From CAIXSC01 sp046349915 (GTDB taxonomy: Bacteria; Planctomycetota; Planctomycetia; Pirellulales; Pirellulaceae), in contig JAXMBL010000004.1 in assembly GCA_046349915.1 (NCBI GenBank), forward strand, positions 1,364,001 to 1,428,000: a stretch of 64,000 nucleotides of DNA, read 5' to 3'. The stretch's first letter is position 1. Each line of letters begins with the position of its first letter. Below, piece by piece: positions 10,975-20,735 of this stretch. The notes beneath the pieces are model-generated. The model had not been told where the DNA came from. It saw nothing but the letters and a program-made list of their open reading frames with translations, and did not search any database. A program made the translations under genes and the position numbers.

Positions 10975-12084
10975 TCAGGATTTGAGAATTTCGGGATTGA
11001 TCAGCACATCGCCGTTGGGGGTGACGAGTACGCCTTCGGACACGGGGCAACTGAGTTGAGGACGAGCGAGTCGACGTTGATCGCGCCTCACGTAGGCCAT
11101 GCCCACCAGTAGTCGCAGCGAAGGAAGTGGCGCGAGTGTGGCGAGTCGCAGGGCTGGCTTGTCTTGAATAAGAACACTCGCACCGCGAATCCATGCTCCG
11201 TCTGGCTCAACTCCAGGGACTCCAATTCGCACTAGTTCCCAATTGACATGTCCTAGAGCGTCGATTCGAGCGACGGGCTCTTGTCCCAGATAGCAACCTT
11301 TATTGAAGCTGATGGCAGTTGCGTTTCGACCCACTTCTTGGGGCAAGTTGTCCAAAGTGATATCGATTCCATAAAGCGGAATCCCCGCTAATACTCGCCA
11401 CAGTTCGCGGCCAGCTTCGTCCAGACGAGTGGTCGCGAGAGCCGCGGTCGCGGGTTCCACGCCCGCCTCAATCGCCTTGTCGCGAACTTGCTGACACAAC
11501 GAGTCCAAGACGCGAGTTTCGGTCCGCGGTGGGAGCTGCACCAAGGCTGACCTGCCGGGAGGAGCTTCCCAAGGACATGCTCGCAGCCGTCCGTGAATGC
11601 CGGCCCATTCGAACGTTTGGCCAGCGGATGGAAGAGACGAGGCGGACTCGCTATCGCTCCGCGTCTCGTCGGACGTCGGAGGAACTACTAACAAGTTCCG
11701 CACATAATCGCCAGCCTTGCCCAGGAATACCCACGCCTGATGCTCGCCCGACGCATCACTCAATTGCACGTCTTCACGGATGAGGTAGCGGTCGAGATGA
11801 CGGAGCAGCGGTTCTACTTGATCGGCGACGGTGTCAATGACCAGCCGCTGCTCTTCGCACTCGACGAATCCATGGCCAATGATCTTGCCGTTCGCTTGGC
11901 AGAAGAAAGCTTCGCAAACACCGCCCGGTCGCAGTCGCTTGATGTCGTTCGTGCAGAACGCATGAAGAAAACTGTGGCGGTCGGTTCCCGTCAGGGCGAT
12001 TCGGCCCCGTGGAGACCATGCGAGCACGCCGCCCGCCAAAAGGATCGGATACGCATCGGAAGTCGATTCTCGCGCATGACTCAT
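10975..12084 (-). CDS. ygfZ: YgfZ/GcvT-family folate-binding protein
   Basis: A 369-residue protein with the GcvT-like fold pattern and the diagnostic YgfZ motif K-G-C-Y-x-G-Q-E at residues 262-269. The family uses folate to support maturation or repair of Fe-S enzymes such as MiaB and radical SAM proteins. It lacks the residues expected of a true glycine-cleavage aminomethyltransferase. Its ATG overlaps the stop of the upstream LarA-like gene (ATGA at 12081-12084), so the two are translationally coupled. A low-complexity serine-rich stretch around residues 140-160 looks like a linker insertion. Confidence 0.88.
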   Translation of the reverse strand: MSHARESTSDAYPILLAGGVLAWSPRGRIALTGTDRHSFLHAFCTNDIKRLRPGGVCEAFFCQANGKIIGHGFVECEEQRLVIDTVADQVEPLLRHLDRYLIREDVQLSDASGEHQAWVFLGKAGDYVRNLLVVPPTSDETRSDSESASSLPSAGQTFEWAGIHGRLRACPWEAPPGRSALVQLPPRTETRVLDSLCQQVRDKAIEAGVEPATAALATTRLDEAGRELWRVLAGIPLYGIDITLDNLPQEVGRNATAISFNKGCYLGQEPVARIDALGHVNWELVRIGVPGVEPDGAWIRGASVLIQDKPALRLATLAPLPSLRLLVGMAYVRRDQRRLARPQLSCPVSEGVLVTPNGDVLINPEILKS

Positions 12085-13523
12085 GGTGTCTCCTCCCCTT
12101 CCACGCGAAAACCGGCGAATTGACCACCAACCACCAACACGCCTTGGGAATGACCTCGCATGAGACGAGCCAAATCGGCGTCGGATTCAATGCGAGTCAG
12201 TCCCATTTCCTCGCAAATGTCAGAGGCCAGTTCGGACACGATATACAGCCGATGAGATTCCCCTAAACGCTCAACGAGTGATGCGATCAGCGTGGGGTAT
12301 TCCTTCGTGCGGCGCGTTCTTCGTTTCGTCGAACTCTTGGAGGTCGAGCTCTTGGAGGTCGAGCGCTTCGAAGTCGAGCGCGGGGGTGGACTGGACGCGG
12401 CGTCCGCGGGCGCTGGACGCGGGACCGGCCGTGGTCCTCGGGCCGCTTCCACGCACACAACGATCACCGCCTCATCCGTCGCCACTCGCTCGACCGTGGC
12501 GAGCGCCCTCGCTACATCGTCCCATGTCTCGTCCGACTCAGGGCCAGCAATGCCAACGATGGCCAAACTAACTCGATCCGTCACCACCGCTCGCCAAACG
12601 TTTTCACAGCAGCGGCGTGCTTCGCGAGCGACGGCGTCAATCTGTCCCGCCAGAATCTCGATACAAGAGTCGCCATTCCCCGGAACAACTTGAATGACAA
12701 ATTGGACTCCGAGCAACCACAGGGCCCGCGAGGCCTCGTCTCGCAGCTGCTTGCCCTCTTGCTCGCAGTAGACGCTGTCGGTGGGACGCAAACGAGCGAA
12801 TGCGGACAGGTCGCTGAACGTGGGATACACGCTTCCGGCGACGCCCAGATAGCCCAGCGAGTCGCGCAGGCGATGAACACCGATCGGAATCACGATGTCG
12901 GCATCCAACAGAGCGCGATTCAAGTAGATCGGATCAGCGGCATCCGAGGCGGCCAGATAAGCCAGTTGCGTGGCGTCGTCTCGTCGATGAATGACATGCT
13001 GAATCCCCAGTTGTCGCCAGGCGTGAGATTGCGTCGTCGACGAGGACGAGTCCGCCAGAGATGGAGAGTCCTGCTGCCCAGAGTGTTGAGTGCTCTCCGT
13101 CACGCTGCTGGCGGGCATCCCCCTCTCGGGCGCTGTCGCCGCATCCGCCGATGCTTGGTCGACAGTGACCAAAGTAATGTTCGATCGATCAATGCCCGCG
13201 TTTTCTAATTCCTGGAGCAATCCTTGCACGATCGCCGGGGCGCATGGCGTGCCTGGTTCGACCGTGATGGCGACTCGATCTCCCGGCGCCAGCGATGCGG
13301 TCAGGGGGGGGAAGTCGAGCGGCTGTTGCAACGCCGCTCGAGTCGCCGCGGTAGGGTCGGACAGAGCATCGCCGCGAGGATGCGCCACATCCACGCGCGG
13401 GGCGTGTGCTTGCCAGTCGAGAGCGATGGAACGGCCCGAGCCGTAAGTGAACTGCGGAGACATACCGAAATCGTAGACCAATGGACCTGTTTGGGGAATT
13501 GGGCCAAAGTCGAGCGTCGCCAT
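12081..13523 (-). CDS. LarA-like (DUF2088) domain protein, probably non-catalytic
   Basis: The ATG at 13523 (MATLDFGP) is chosen because longer frames run back through the palindromic repeats and into the preceding gene. It gives 480 residues. The start (YGSGRSIALDW, then PPLTASLAPGDRVAI, then LLQELENAGI) follows the N-terminal domain of lactate racemase LarA. A later segment (LLDADIVIPIG) matches the next LarA block. The LarA motif around T-R-P after the GDRVAI strand is replaced by EPGTPCAP, so nickel-pincer racemase activity is doubtful. Near residue 395-425 there is a basic linker built on repeated STSK units, followed by about 60 residues ending at the YgfZ-like gene. Function unknown; family assignment is fairly secure, activity is not. 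Confidence 0.7.
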   Translation of the reverse strand: MATLDFGPIPQTGPLVYDFGMSPQFTYGSGRSIALDWQAHAPRVDVAHPRGDALSDPTAATRAALQQPLDFPPLTASLAPGDRVAITVEPGTPCAPAIVQGLLQELENAGIDRSNITLVTVDQASADAATAPERGMPASSVTESTQHSGQQDSPSLADSSSSTTQSHAWRQLGIQHVIHRRDDATQLAYLAASDAADPIYLNRALLDADIVIPIGVHRLRDSLGYLGVAGSVYPTFSDLSAFARLRPTDSVYCEQEGKQLRDEASRALWLLGVQFVIQVVPGNGDSCIEILAGQIDAVAREARRCCENVWRAVVTDRVSLAIVGIAGPESDETWDDVARALATVERVATDEAVIVVCVEAARGPRPVPRPAPADAASSPPPRSTSKRSTSKSSTSKSSTKRRTRRTKEYPTLIASLVERLGESHRLYIVSELASDICEEMGLTRIESDADLARLMRGHSQGVLVVGGQFAGFRVEGEETP

Positions 13524-13530
13524 TCCCGTA

Positions 13531-13583
13531 CGACGGACTTCCAGTCCGTCGGCATTCCTGTACGACGGACTTCCAGTCCGTCG
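13531..13583. repeat. Two tandem copies of a dispersed palindromic repeat
   Basis: The 21-base core has arms CGACGGAC and GTCCGTCG around TTCCA and is always preceded by GTA. Copies lie at 13531-13551 and 13563-13583, 32 bases apart, within the 79-base gap between the RND-fusion gene and the LarA-like gene. Single copies occur at 24839-24859 and 35526-35546. All four are between genes. Hairpin-forming; function unknown. Confidence 0.85.
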
Positions 13584-13602
13584 AATCGGCTGGCCCCCCC
13601 CG

Positions 13603-16600
13603 CTACTGCTCGCAGTTCTCCACGTCGATGTTGTCGAGGAAGAAAGTCGAGTTTTGCTGGGACTGACTGATGAAACCGAGCCAATGGAGTTCCCGCCAGT
13701 CGGCCGATCCGTGACGCAGGTTGCGAAACTCCAGGGGTGGTTGATCACCGTTGGCTCCACGAATCGCCACTCGCATGTCCCAAGTCCCGGTCGATTTTTC
13801 GCCCAACCTCGACACGAGGTGCAGGCGAATCCAGGTGCGAGCGGGAAGGCGAGTCAAGTCGCGCCCCGCAACCTTCAAGACTCCCTCTTGCACCAGGAGG
13901 CTCGGTCCTGTCCGGAAGGGAGACGTCGCATCACGCCATTCGTGCTGAAAGACGGCGCCCGGTTCCAGCCACAGGTCGAATCGACAATGGGTCGTTCCCG
14001 ACACATGGCGAGGCGAGTAGTAGAGATGAGGGTTGAACCGTTGTTTGAACTCCGGCGAGTCGACAACCTTGAGGCTGCGTTTTCCCTCCGCCGCCTGCTC
14101 GTCGGTTACCACGATGGCGTCGCGACGCTCTTCGACCCCGAGTTTGGCCTCGCGAGGCGGCGCTCCGATGGCTGTCTTTTCAAAGCTCTCGCGAATACGT
14201 AACGGTGGTGGTGGAGGAGGCGAGGGAAGCGTCTCGAGCGGACGATAGTCGCCGCGCTTGGCGAGTTCGACCCACTTGGCATCGCCGTAAACACCAGCTT
14301 TGGTAAAGTCGAACGGCCGAAAGTCAATCTGAGTCACGGGAGAGTCTGGACGCAGGCGGAAGTCGCGTTGAGTCGCGTCGACGAAACGTGGATCGGCGAC
14401 AATCGATCCCTCGTCGCGTTCCCCGGTTCGCCACTGCTGCCAAGTCATGCCTGCGCAATCGAACGGTTTACCGTCCGCTCGCCAGTACAGATTGCTTGAA
14501 AGCTTGACTCCGCCATCTTTCCACTGCCCATGGAACAGGGCGCCCGCATCCCAATACACGATGTTCCGCTCAAAGGAGAACGACCGATGGGACTCGGCGC
14601 GAGTGCGTTGCAGTTGTCCTTCGCGACTGAAGGCGAAAATGTTGTTGCGAATGACGTTCTCGCGGCCGTAGTGTTGATGGTAACCACCCGTCTTCGTGTT
14701 GTAGACCAGGTTGTTCTCGAGTGTGATCCCCGTGCTTCCTTCGTCGTTGTACAGGCCCCAACCGCCGTAGGTGTACGAGGCGATGTCGTGGACGACGTTG
14801 TTGCTAACCGTGGTGCCTTCGGACGGGCCCAACGTGTAGACGGCGCCCAAGTCGCTCAGCCAACCTTTGCCGATATGGTGGATGTGGTTGAATTCGATTT
14901 TGTTCTCTTTCGCGAGACTCTCGCCGTAGCCCCAACGCCAGCCCACGCTGACACCCGTGTAGTGCAGGTCGGCGATTTCGTTGTGAGTGATCGCGTTGTT
15001 GCCACTGTGGCCGATCCAAACTCCGACGGCACAGGGAAACACGTGACCACCGTCGCGGATGATGTTGTTGTCGATCGTGATCTTGCCCGTTCGTTCGGCT
15101 GGTTGAGCAGCGATGGAGACTTCGCCGATTCTCACACCGCCTGCTCCAAAGTCGTGGATCAGACAGCGTCGCATCGTGTTCTCGCGGCAACCGCGTCGAA
15201 ACCAGATTGCATAGCGTCCCACGTGTCCACACTCGCAATCCTCAAAGGTTACGTGATGAGTCCCATCCGCCATCACCGCGGCGTCGATGGGAGAGGCGGC
15301 TTGAGTCGGTTCGACGCCGCCCGCGGGAGTCAGCCATTGACCATGGCGGAAAGCCAGTCCACGAAACTCCAGATGCTGAACCCAGCGATCTTTTGCCGCA
15401 TCGCCGGCCAATACCAGAAACTTCTCCACTCGCGGCGCGAATACCGCGGTCGTCTGGGGATCGTCTCCTGGCATTGGTCGATACGTGAGCCGCCCGTCTC
15501 GTCGCAAGAACCACTCACCCGGTTCATCAAGCGCCGCGGCGTAGTTCTCTAGCAAGAAAGTGGCGCCGGCTGCCAGGGGATTCCAAGGCTTCATCCCTTC
15601 GCCGCTGATCACCAGTTCTCCCGACTCGACATCCACTCGCTCCAAGAATCGCCGGGTGTTGTCCCACTTGTGAAACAGCACGATTTGGGCGTCGCGAAGT
15701 TCCGCCTCGGTTAGCGTGGAGAGACTCGAAATGGCCTCGCGGTTCACCGTCAATGTTTGGCGAGCTCGCTTGACTCGTTTCCCATCCCCCGTGGATTCCA
15801 ACGGTTCTTCCTCGACGCTTTGCACGTGATGAAAGAAGCGGTTGGGAGAACGGGCTCGGATGGCTCGTCGGTCTCCCACCCAAAGCTGCTCGAAATACCA
15901 GCGACCCGCGGCCACTTCCGGCAGCGATACGGACCAATCGCCGTTGGGTTCGACCGAGAAGCCCGTCAGGCGTTGGCCTCCCGAGAAGATCGCTTTCCCC
16001 TCGGTTGCTTGATACCGCACGGGCGCGTCGGCCATGCCGCTATCCTGCGGCTCAAACACGACCGTTGCTTCCAGACGATACTCGCCGGGCGAGAACTGGA
16101 CCAAGACGGGCCCCGATCCGCCGGCGGCTCGAAACTTACGAACAGCGTCTCGCGCCCCTGCGAGCGACGCGAGTGGGCCGTTGTCTCGTTGCGTCGAGGG
16201 ACGAGCCATTTGCCCCGACCACGCGTCGTTGCCATCGGGCGCTACATGGAAGATGGTCTCCGCCCAGCAAGTCGCTGGAATCACCATCGCCAACAGGCAG
16301 ACAGCCGTGGTCGCGGCGGCGGTGGCTTTACCCGGCAGGAAACGCTTGACGATCCGCGTCAAGTCATCCCACAACGAGTACGCCACTGGCGTGACCAAGA
16401 GGGTCAACAGTAGCGACAGAGCTTGCCCGCCGATGATCACTTTCGCCATGCTCGCGCGAGAAGCGGCGCCCGGCCCCTGCCCTAACGCAATCGGCACCAT
16501 CGCGGCCACGAGCATCAGCGTGGTCATCAAGATGGGACGGAGTCGAGTGTGATTCGCCTCCAAGATCGCCTCGTCGCGCGGCAGCCCTCGTTCGCGCAGC

Positions 16601-19398
16601 ACATTCGTATAATCGATCTGAAGAATGCCGTTCTTCTTCACGATCCCGAACAGCATGAACAAGCCGAACACTGCGTAAATGTCGAGATTGGTCCTCAGCA
16701 TCACCAGTGAGAGGAACGCGAATGGCAACGTCAGCGGCAACGCAAGGAGGATCGTCATCGGGTGGACGAAGCTCTCGAATTGCGCGGCAAGCACCATGTA
16801 CATGAACAAGAAGCTCAACAAGAACGCGATCACGAAGTTCGAGTTGGATTCGGAGAGAAGTTTCGCTCGGCCGATGAACTCGTGTCGATAGCCGGGCGGC
16901 AGGTCGACTGTCTTCATGAAGTCATCTACTCGTTTCACTCCCTCGCCCAACGCGAGTCCATTCAAGTTGGCCAGCACCACAATCTGTCGCTGACGTCCGT
17001 AGCGATCGATCGTCGCGGGACCCTGGGCTGATTCAAGCCGAGCGAGACTGGCCATGCGTACCAAGCCCGACTCAGGCGATGGAACGGCCAAGGTATCGAT
17101 CACCGCCGGATCGTCGCGGTATTCGCGATCCGCTCGCAACCACACGTCGTACTGCTCGTCCCCTTCCTTGAATTTGCTGACGGGCTCGCCGCCCACCAGG
17201 ATGTTAAGCGTCGAGGCGATCGCTTGGACGGGGATGCCAAGATCGGAGGCCCGCTCACGATCAATCTGCACTCGCAATTCGGGCTTGCGCAGCGAGAGGC
17301 TGGTATCGACGTCCACGAAGTCGCCGCTGCGCCGCATCCAGTCCGCAACTTGGTTGGCGTACTTCTGCAGCACCTCGAGATCGGGGCCGACCAGATTCAA
17401 GTCGATGTCGACCTGCCGAAATCCGGTAGACTGAAACGCCTGCACGTCCTGCACGGCGTTTCGCAACTCGGGATAGTCGGCCATCAGTTTTCTGGCGTCA
17501 TCCATTACCTCGAATTGTGTGTAATCCCGTTCGCGGAGATCGACCAGCCGACAGTAGATGTTCGCTTCGGTGACATCTCCCTGCCCTTTGGCGATACGGC
17601 CCGTCGTGTCGCCAATCACGGTGAAAACGTGAGTCACTCCGCGAAGCTTCGCCAAGCGGCCTTCGAGTTCTTTGCACAGTTGGTCTGCTCGTTCGAGCGT
17701 ATAGCCTTCAGGGAGAGTCATCGCGACTTCGAATTCGCTTTGATCGTCGCGCGGCACGAAGTCCTTGCCGACCCAGCCAAAGACCACGGGAGTCGACGCC
17801 AGCGTGCCGATGGTCGCCAAGACCACGACCCACCGATGTCGCAGCGACCAGCGCAAAATCCCGACGTACAGCCATTCGATCGAACTCGCCACAATCCCCG
17901 ACTTGCTCGAGCCATGACCCGATTCAATCTTGAGGAAACGCGAGCAGAGCATTGGGGTCATCGTGAACGAGATGAACATGCTCATGAAGATCGAGAAACC
18001 GACCGTGAAACCGAACGAGTTGAAGAAACGTCCGACTCGCCCCTCCATGAACGCCACAGGCACGAAGATCACCAGTAGCGAGAGAGTGGTCGCGACGACG
18101 GCGGAGGCAATTTCGGAGGTGGCGGTTCGTGATGCTTCCATGGCGTCTCGCCCATGTTCTTCCATGTGCCGAAAAATGTTCTCGTGCACCACCACCGCGT
18201 CGTCGATCACCACGCCGATCGCCAAAATCAGGCCCAGCATCGTAATGTTGTTGAGCGTAAAGCCCATATACGACATGAAGGCGAAAGTCGGCACCATCGA
18301 CATCGGGATGGCCAACGTCGCGATAATCGTGGTGCGCCAATCGCGAATGAACAGCAGGATCGTCAGACTCACCAGCACCGCCGCCAACAACAAGTGGAAT
18401 TTCACTTCGTCGATGGAGGTCTCGATGAACCGCGATTGATCGCGAATAACCTCGGTGCGAATGTCGGGCGGGACCGAACGCATGACTCGAGCCAATCGAT
18501 CCTTGACGGCGCGTACCACTTCGACCGTGTTGGTTCCCGACTGTTTCTGCACGATGAGACTGACGGCGTTGTCGCCGTCGAGTCGGCTGAGGCCTCGCGC
18601 TTCCTCGGTCGAGTCCTCGACGCGTCCGACGTCGCGCAAACGGACCGGATAGCCGGCTCGATCCGCGATGATCAGATTAGGGAATTCGGCGATCGTCGCC
18701 ACTCGCCCCATCGTCCGCAGCACCAACTCCTGGGGGCCTTGATCGACTCGACCTCCGGGTAATTCGAGGTTCTGACGAACCAGCGCCAAACGCACGTCCT
18801 CGGCCGACAGTTCGTAGGCCAAGAGCCGATCGGTGTCGAGATAGACGTTGATCGCACGCTGCCGGCCTCCCACCAGGATCACGGCCCCAACGCCAGCGAC
18901 CGTCTCCAATTCCTCCTTGATGCGTTTCTTGGCGATCTCGGTCACCTCGCGGAAGTTTCTTCTTCCGGAGACAGCGATGGTCATGACGGGAGCGCTATCG
19001 AGATCGAACTTGTCGATGAGCGGCGCATCGGTCCCGACAGGCAAGCGACTAAGGATGGTCGATACTTTGTCGCGCACCTCTTGCGCCGCGACATCGCCAT
19101 CCTTGTACAACTGAAATTCGATGACGATCTGTGAGAAACCCTCTTTGGTCGAGGACCGCAGTTCCTCGACCCCCGCGATCGTGTTGACCGCCTCCTCGAT
19201 TACTTTGGTGACGGCAGTCTCCATCTCTTCGACGCCCGCGCCTTTGAGCGTGGTGGTGACCACGACCATGGGCAGGTCGACGTTGGGAAACAAGTCGACT
19301 CCCAGGCGAGCATACGAAGCCATTCCCATCACGACGGGCGCGCTGATCATCATCAGCGTGAAGATCGGGCGGCGAATGCAGAGTTCCCAGAGATTCAT
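13603..19398 (-). CDS. RND efflux pump fused in frame to an exported right-handed beta-helix protein
   Basis: A 1,931-residue reading frame made of two complete proteins. Residues 1-1022 are a full RND (AcrB/HAE1-type) permease: start NLWELCIRRPIFTLMM, proton-relay Asp pair D399-D400 in VIDDAVVVHEN, Lys pair K921-K922 in GIVKKNGIL, ending VTPVAYSLWDD. Residues 1023-1046 are a basic then hydrophobic stretch ending CWA, which looks like a signal peptide. From E1047 there is a secreted beta-helix protein (FHVAPDGNDAWSG, many NN-I/L-I-x-x-N type rungs about 1330-1590) and a jelly-roll-like C-terminal domain (about 1700-1931). No stop separates them. If translated whole, the signal-like segment would serve as a 13th membrane helix and place the beta-helix in the periplasm. 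It overlaps the membrane-fusion gene by ATGA (19395-19398). Confidence 0.85.
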   Translation of the reverse strand: MNLWELCIRRPIFTLMMISAPVVMGMASYARLGVDLFPNVDLPMVVVTTTLKGAGVEEMETAVTKVIEEAVNTIAGVEELRSSTKEGFSQIVIEFQLYKDGDVAAQEVRDKVSTILSRLPVGTDAPLIDKFDLDSAPVMTIAVSGRRNFREVTEIAKKRIKEELETVAGVGAVILVGGRQRAINVYLDTDRLLAYELSAEDVRLALVRQNLELPGGRVDQGPQELVLRTMGRVATIAEFPNLIIADRAGYPVRLRDVGRVEDSTEEARGLSRLDGDNAVSLIVQKQSGTNTVEVVRAVKDRLARVMRSVPPDIRTEVIRDQSRFIETSIDEVKFHLLLAAVLVSLTILLFIRDWRTTIIATLAIPMSMVPTFAFMSYMGFTLNNITMLGLILAIGVVIDDAVVVHENIFRHMEEHGRDAMEASRTATSEIASAVVATTLSLLVIFVPVAFMEGRVGRFFNSFGFTVGFSIFMSMFISFTMTPMLCSRFLKIESGHGSSKSGIVASSIEWLYVGILRWSLRHRWVVVLATIGTLASTPVVFGWVGKDFVPRDDQSEFEVAMTLPEGYTLERADQLCKELEGRLAKLRGVTHVFTVIGDTTGRIAKGQGDVTEANIYCRLVDLRERDYTQFEVMDDARKLMADYPELRNAVQDVQAFQSTGFRQVDIDLNLVGPDLEVLQKYANQVADWMRRSGDFVDVDTSLSLRKPELRVQIDRERASDLGIPVQAIASTLNILVGGEPVSKFKEGDEQYDVWLRADREYRDDPAVIDTLAVPSPESGLVRMASLARLESAQGPATIDRYGRQRQIVVLANLNGLALGEGVKRVDDFMKTVDLPPGYRHEFIGRAKLLSESNSNFVIAFLLSFLFMYMVLAAQFESFVHPMTILLALPLTLPFAFLSLVMLRTNLDIYAVFGLFMLFGIVKKNGILQIDYTNVLRERGLPRDEAILEANHTRLRPILMTTLMLVAAMVPIALGQGPGAASRASMAKVIIGGQALSLLLTLLVTPVAYSLWDDLTRIVKRFLPGKATAAATTAVCLLAMVIPATCWAETIFHVAPDGNDAWSGQMARPSTQRDNGPLASLAGARDAVRKFRAAGGSGPVLVQFSPGEYRLEATVVFEPQDSGMADAPVRYQATEGKAIFSGGQRLTGFSVEPNGDWSVSLPEVAAGRWYFEQLWVGDRRAIRARSPNRFFHHVQSVEEEPLESTGDGKRVKRARQTLTVNREAISSLSTLTEAELRDAQIVLFHKWDNTRRFLERVDVESGELVISGEGMKPWNPLAAGATFLLENYAAALDEPGEWFLRRDGRLTYRPMPGDDPQTTAVFAPRVEKFLVLAGDAAKDRWVQHLEFRGLAFRHGQWLTPAGGVEPTQAASPIDAAVMADGTHHVTFEDCECGHVGRYAIWFRRGCRENTMRRCLIHDFGAGGVRIGEVSIAAQPAERTGKITIDNNIIRDGGHVFPCAVGVWIGHSGNNAITHNEIADLHYTGVSVGWRWGYGESLAKENKIEFNHIHHIGKGWLSDLGAVYTLGPSEGTTVSNNVVHDIASYTYGGWGLYNDEGSTGITLENNLVYNTKTGGYHQHYGRENVIRNNIFAFSREGQLQRTRAESHRSFSFERNIVYWDAGALFHGQWKDGGVKLSSNLYWRADGKPFDCAGMTWQQWRTGERDEGSIVADPRFVDATQRDFRLRPDSPVTQIDFRPFDFTKAGVYGDAKWVELAKRGDYRPLETLPSPPPPPPLRIRESFEKTAIGAPPREAKLGVEERRDAIVVTDEQAAEGKRSLKVVDSPEFKQRFNPHLYYSPRHVSGTTHCRFDLWLEPGAVFQHEWRDATSPFRTGPSLLVQEGVLKVAGRDLTRLPARTWIRLHLVSRLGEKSTGTWDMRVAIRGANGDQPPLEFRNLRHGSADWRELHWLGFISQSQQNSTFFLDNIDVENCEQ

Positions 19399-20735
19399 GG
19401 GGCGGCCTCCTTCACCGTGACCTTACGGCCATCCGAAAGTTGTCCCTGACCGCTCGTCGCCACCTCGTCGCCAACCTCGACGCCCGACAGCACTTCGATC
19501 CAGCCATCGGTCTTGCCGCCGAGTTCCACGATCGCCTCTTCGGCCACGCCGTTGCGCAAGCGGAAGACTTTGTTCACGCCCGCGAATCGCACGACTGACT
19601 CCAAAGGTAGAGCCATCGCTTCGGCCGATTCGCTCGTGATCACCTCCGCCTTGGCGAATCCTCCCGCTTTGAGGCGGCGATCGGCATTGGGGGCAATCGC
19701 TTCGAACTCAAACGTTCGATTCTGAGGATCGATGGTGGGGCTGACGCGGGCGACGATTGCGGGAAAAAGCGTGCCTTTCCAAGCATCCACCTGGATCTCC
19801 ACTTTCTGACCCACTTGGATCTGGGACGAATACCGCTCAGGGACGCGGGCTCGCATCTTCAGCACGCGGTCAAGCACCAGTTTGATGACGGGCGTCGAAG
19901 GGAACGCTCGCACCATTTCCCCCGTCGAAACAAATCGCTGAGCGACCACGTAGTCAAATGGTTCGTCGCCAAACTCGGGACCCACCTTAAAGGTCGGCGC
20001 CATCACCTTGGTTTCCGCTAGTCGCTGACGAGCGACATCGAGCACCGCGAGGCGATGACGCACGGCCGCCAGCGTCGATTGAGCGTCAAGGCGATTCTGA
20101 CGGAGGTTGGCCTCGGCGACCTTCAGTTCCATCTCGGTCTGCTCGTAGACCTCCTGCGTCGCCACGTTCTTGGAAACCAGCGTTCGTTGTCGCTCGAATC
20201 GCTTTTGCGAATTGTCGAGCACCAGTTGAGCGCGGAGAACGCTCGGCAGGGTTTCAATGTTGAATTCGTCGCCGGGGAGAGCTTGGAGTCCCAGTTTGGC
20301 GAGTTCCAACTCGAGACCTCGCTGCGCTTCGTCCACGGCGAGTTGGAGATCCGTGGGGTCAAGTTCGAGCAAGACGCTCTCGGGCTTTACGCGATCCCCC
20401 ACTTCGCAGTCGATTTTGATGACGCGCCCCTCGACCTTGGGCGTAATGGTGATCTCCTCGAAGCCATACAGTGTGCCGACGGCAAGGACCGTACGGCGCA
20501 CCGGGCGAGCAACGACTCGAGCGGTTGTGACCGGAATCGCTGGCGCGTCGGAAGCAGCGGTCGAGTCGTTCGTGGGGGTGGTCGGCGGCTTCGACGAACA
20601 GCCATTGGCCAGCCAACAAATGCCGGCAAGCAAGATCATTGGTCCGATCCGCGGCAAACTGCTCCAATGGAAAAACTCGCGTCTACCCTGGTGAGCGTGC
20701 CATGCGTGTTGTGGACTTATTGGGGCCGAATTCAT
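19395..20735 (-). CDS. RND efflux periplasmic adaptor (membrane fusion protein), likely lipoprotein
   Basis: The ATG at 20735 overlaps the tetR stop (ATGA, 20732-20735) and is preferred over an in-frame start 63 bases upstream; it gives 446 residues. After a hydrophobic segment (MILLAGICWLANGC) comes a plausible lipobox cysteine. The biotinyl-lipoyl half (TPKVEGRVIKIDCEVGD), a helical hairpin (about 115-225), second lipoyl half and beta-barrel domain (VRARVPERYSSQIQVGQKVEIQVD) follow in the usual MFP order. It should link the inner-membrane RND protein encoded next to an outer-membrane channel. No TolC-like gene is in the window, so that partner must be encoded elsewhere. Confidence 0.92.
   Translation of the reverse strand: MNSAPISPQHAWHAHQGRREFFHWSSLPRIGPMILLAGICWLANGCSSKPPTTPTNDSTAASDAPAIPVTTARVVARPVRRTVLAVGTLYGFEEITITPKVEGRVIKIDCEVGDRVKPESVLLELDPTDLQLAVDEAQRGLELELAKLGLQALPGDEFNIETLPSVLRAQLVLDNSQKRFERQRTLVSKNVATQEVYEQTEMELKVAEANLRQNRLDAQSTLAAVRHRLAVLDVARQRLAETKVMAPTFKVGPEFGDEPFDYVVAQRFVSTGEMVRAFPSTPVIKLVLDRVLKMRARVPERYSSQIQVGQKVEIQVDAWKGTLFPAIVARVSPTIDPQNRTFEFEAIAPNADRRLKAGGFAKAEVITSESAEAMALPLESVVRFAGVNKVFRLRNGVAEEAIVELGGKTDGWIEVLSGVEVGDEVATSGQGQLSDGRKVTVKEAAP

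Noticed and set aside
13524..13760. Longer N-terminus for the LarA-like protein
   Set aside because: It would translate both palindromic repeats and overlap the end of the preceding gene by more than 150 bases.
14530..15552. 340-codon frame opposite the beta-helix part of the RND fusion
   Set aside because: It is a shadow of a gene with clear domain structure and has no motif of its own.
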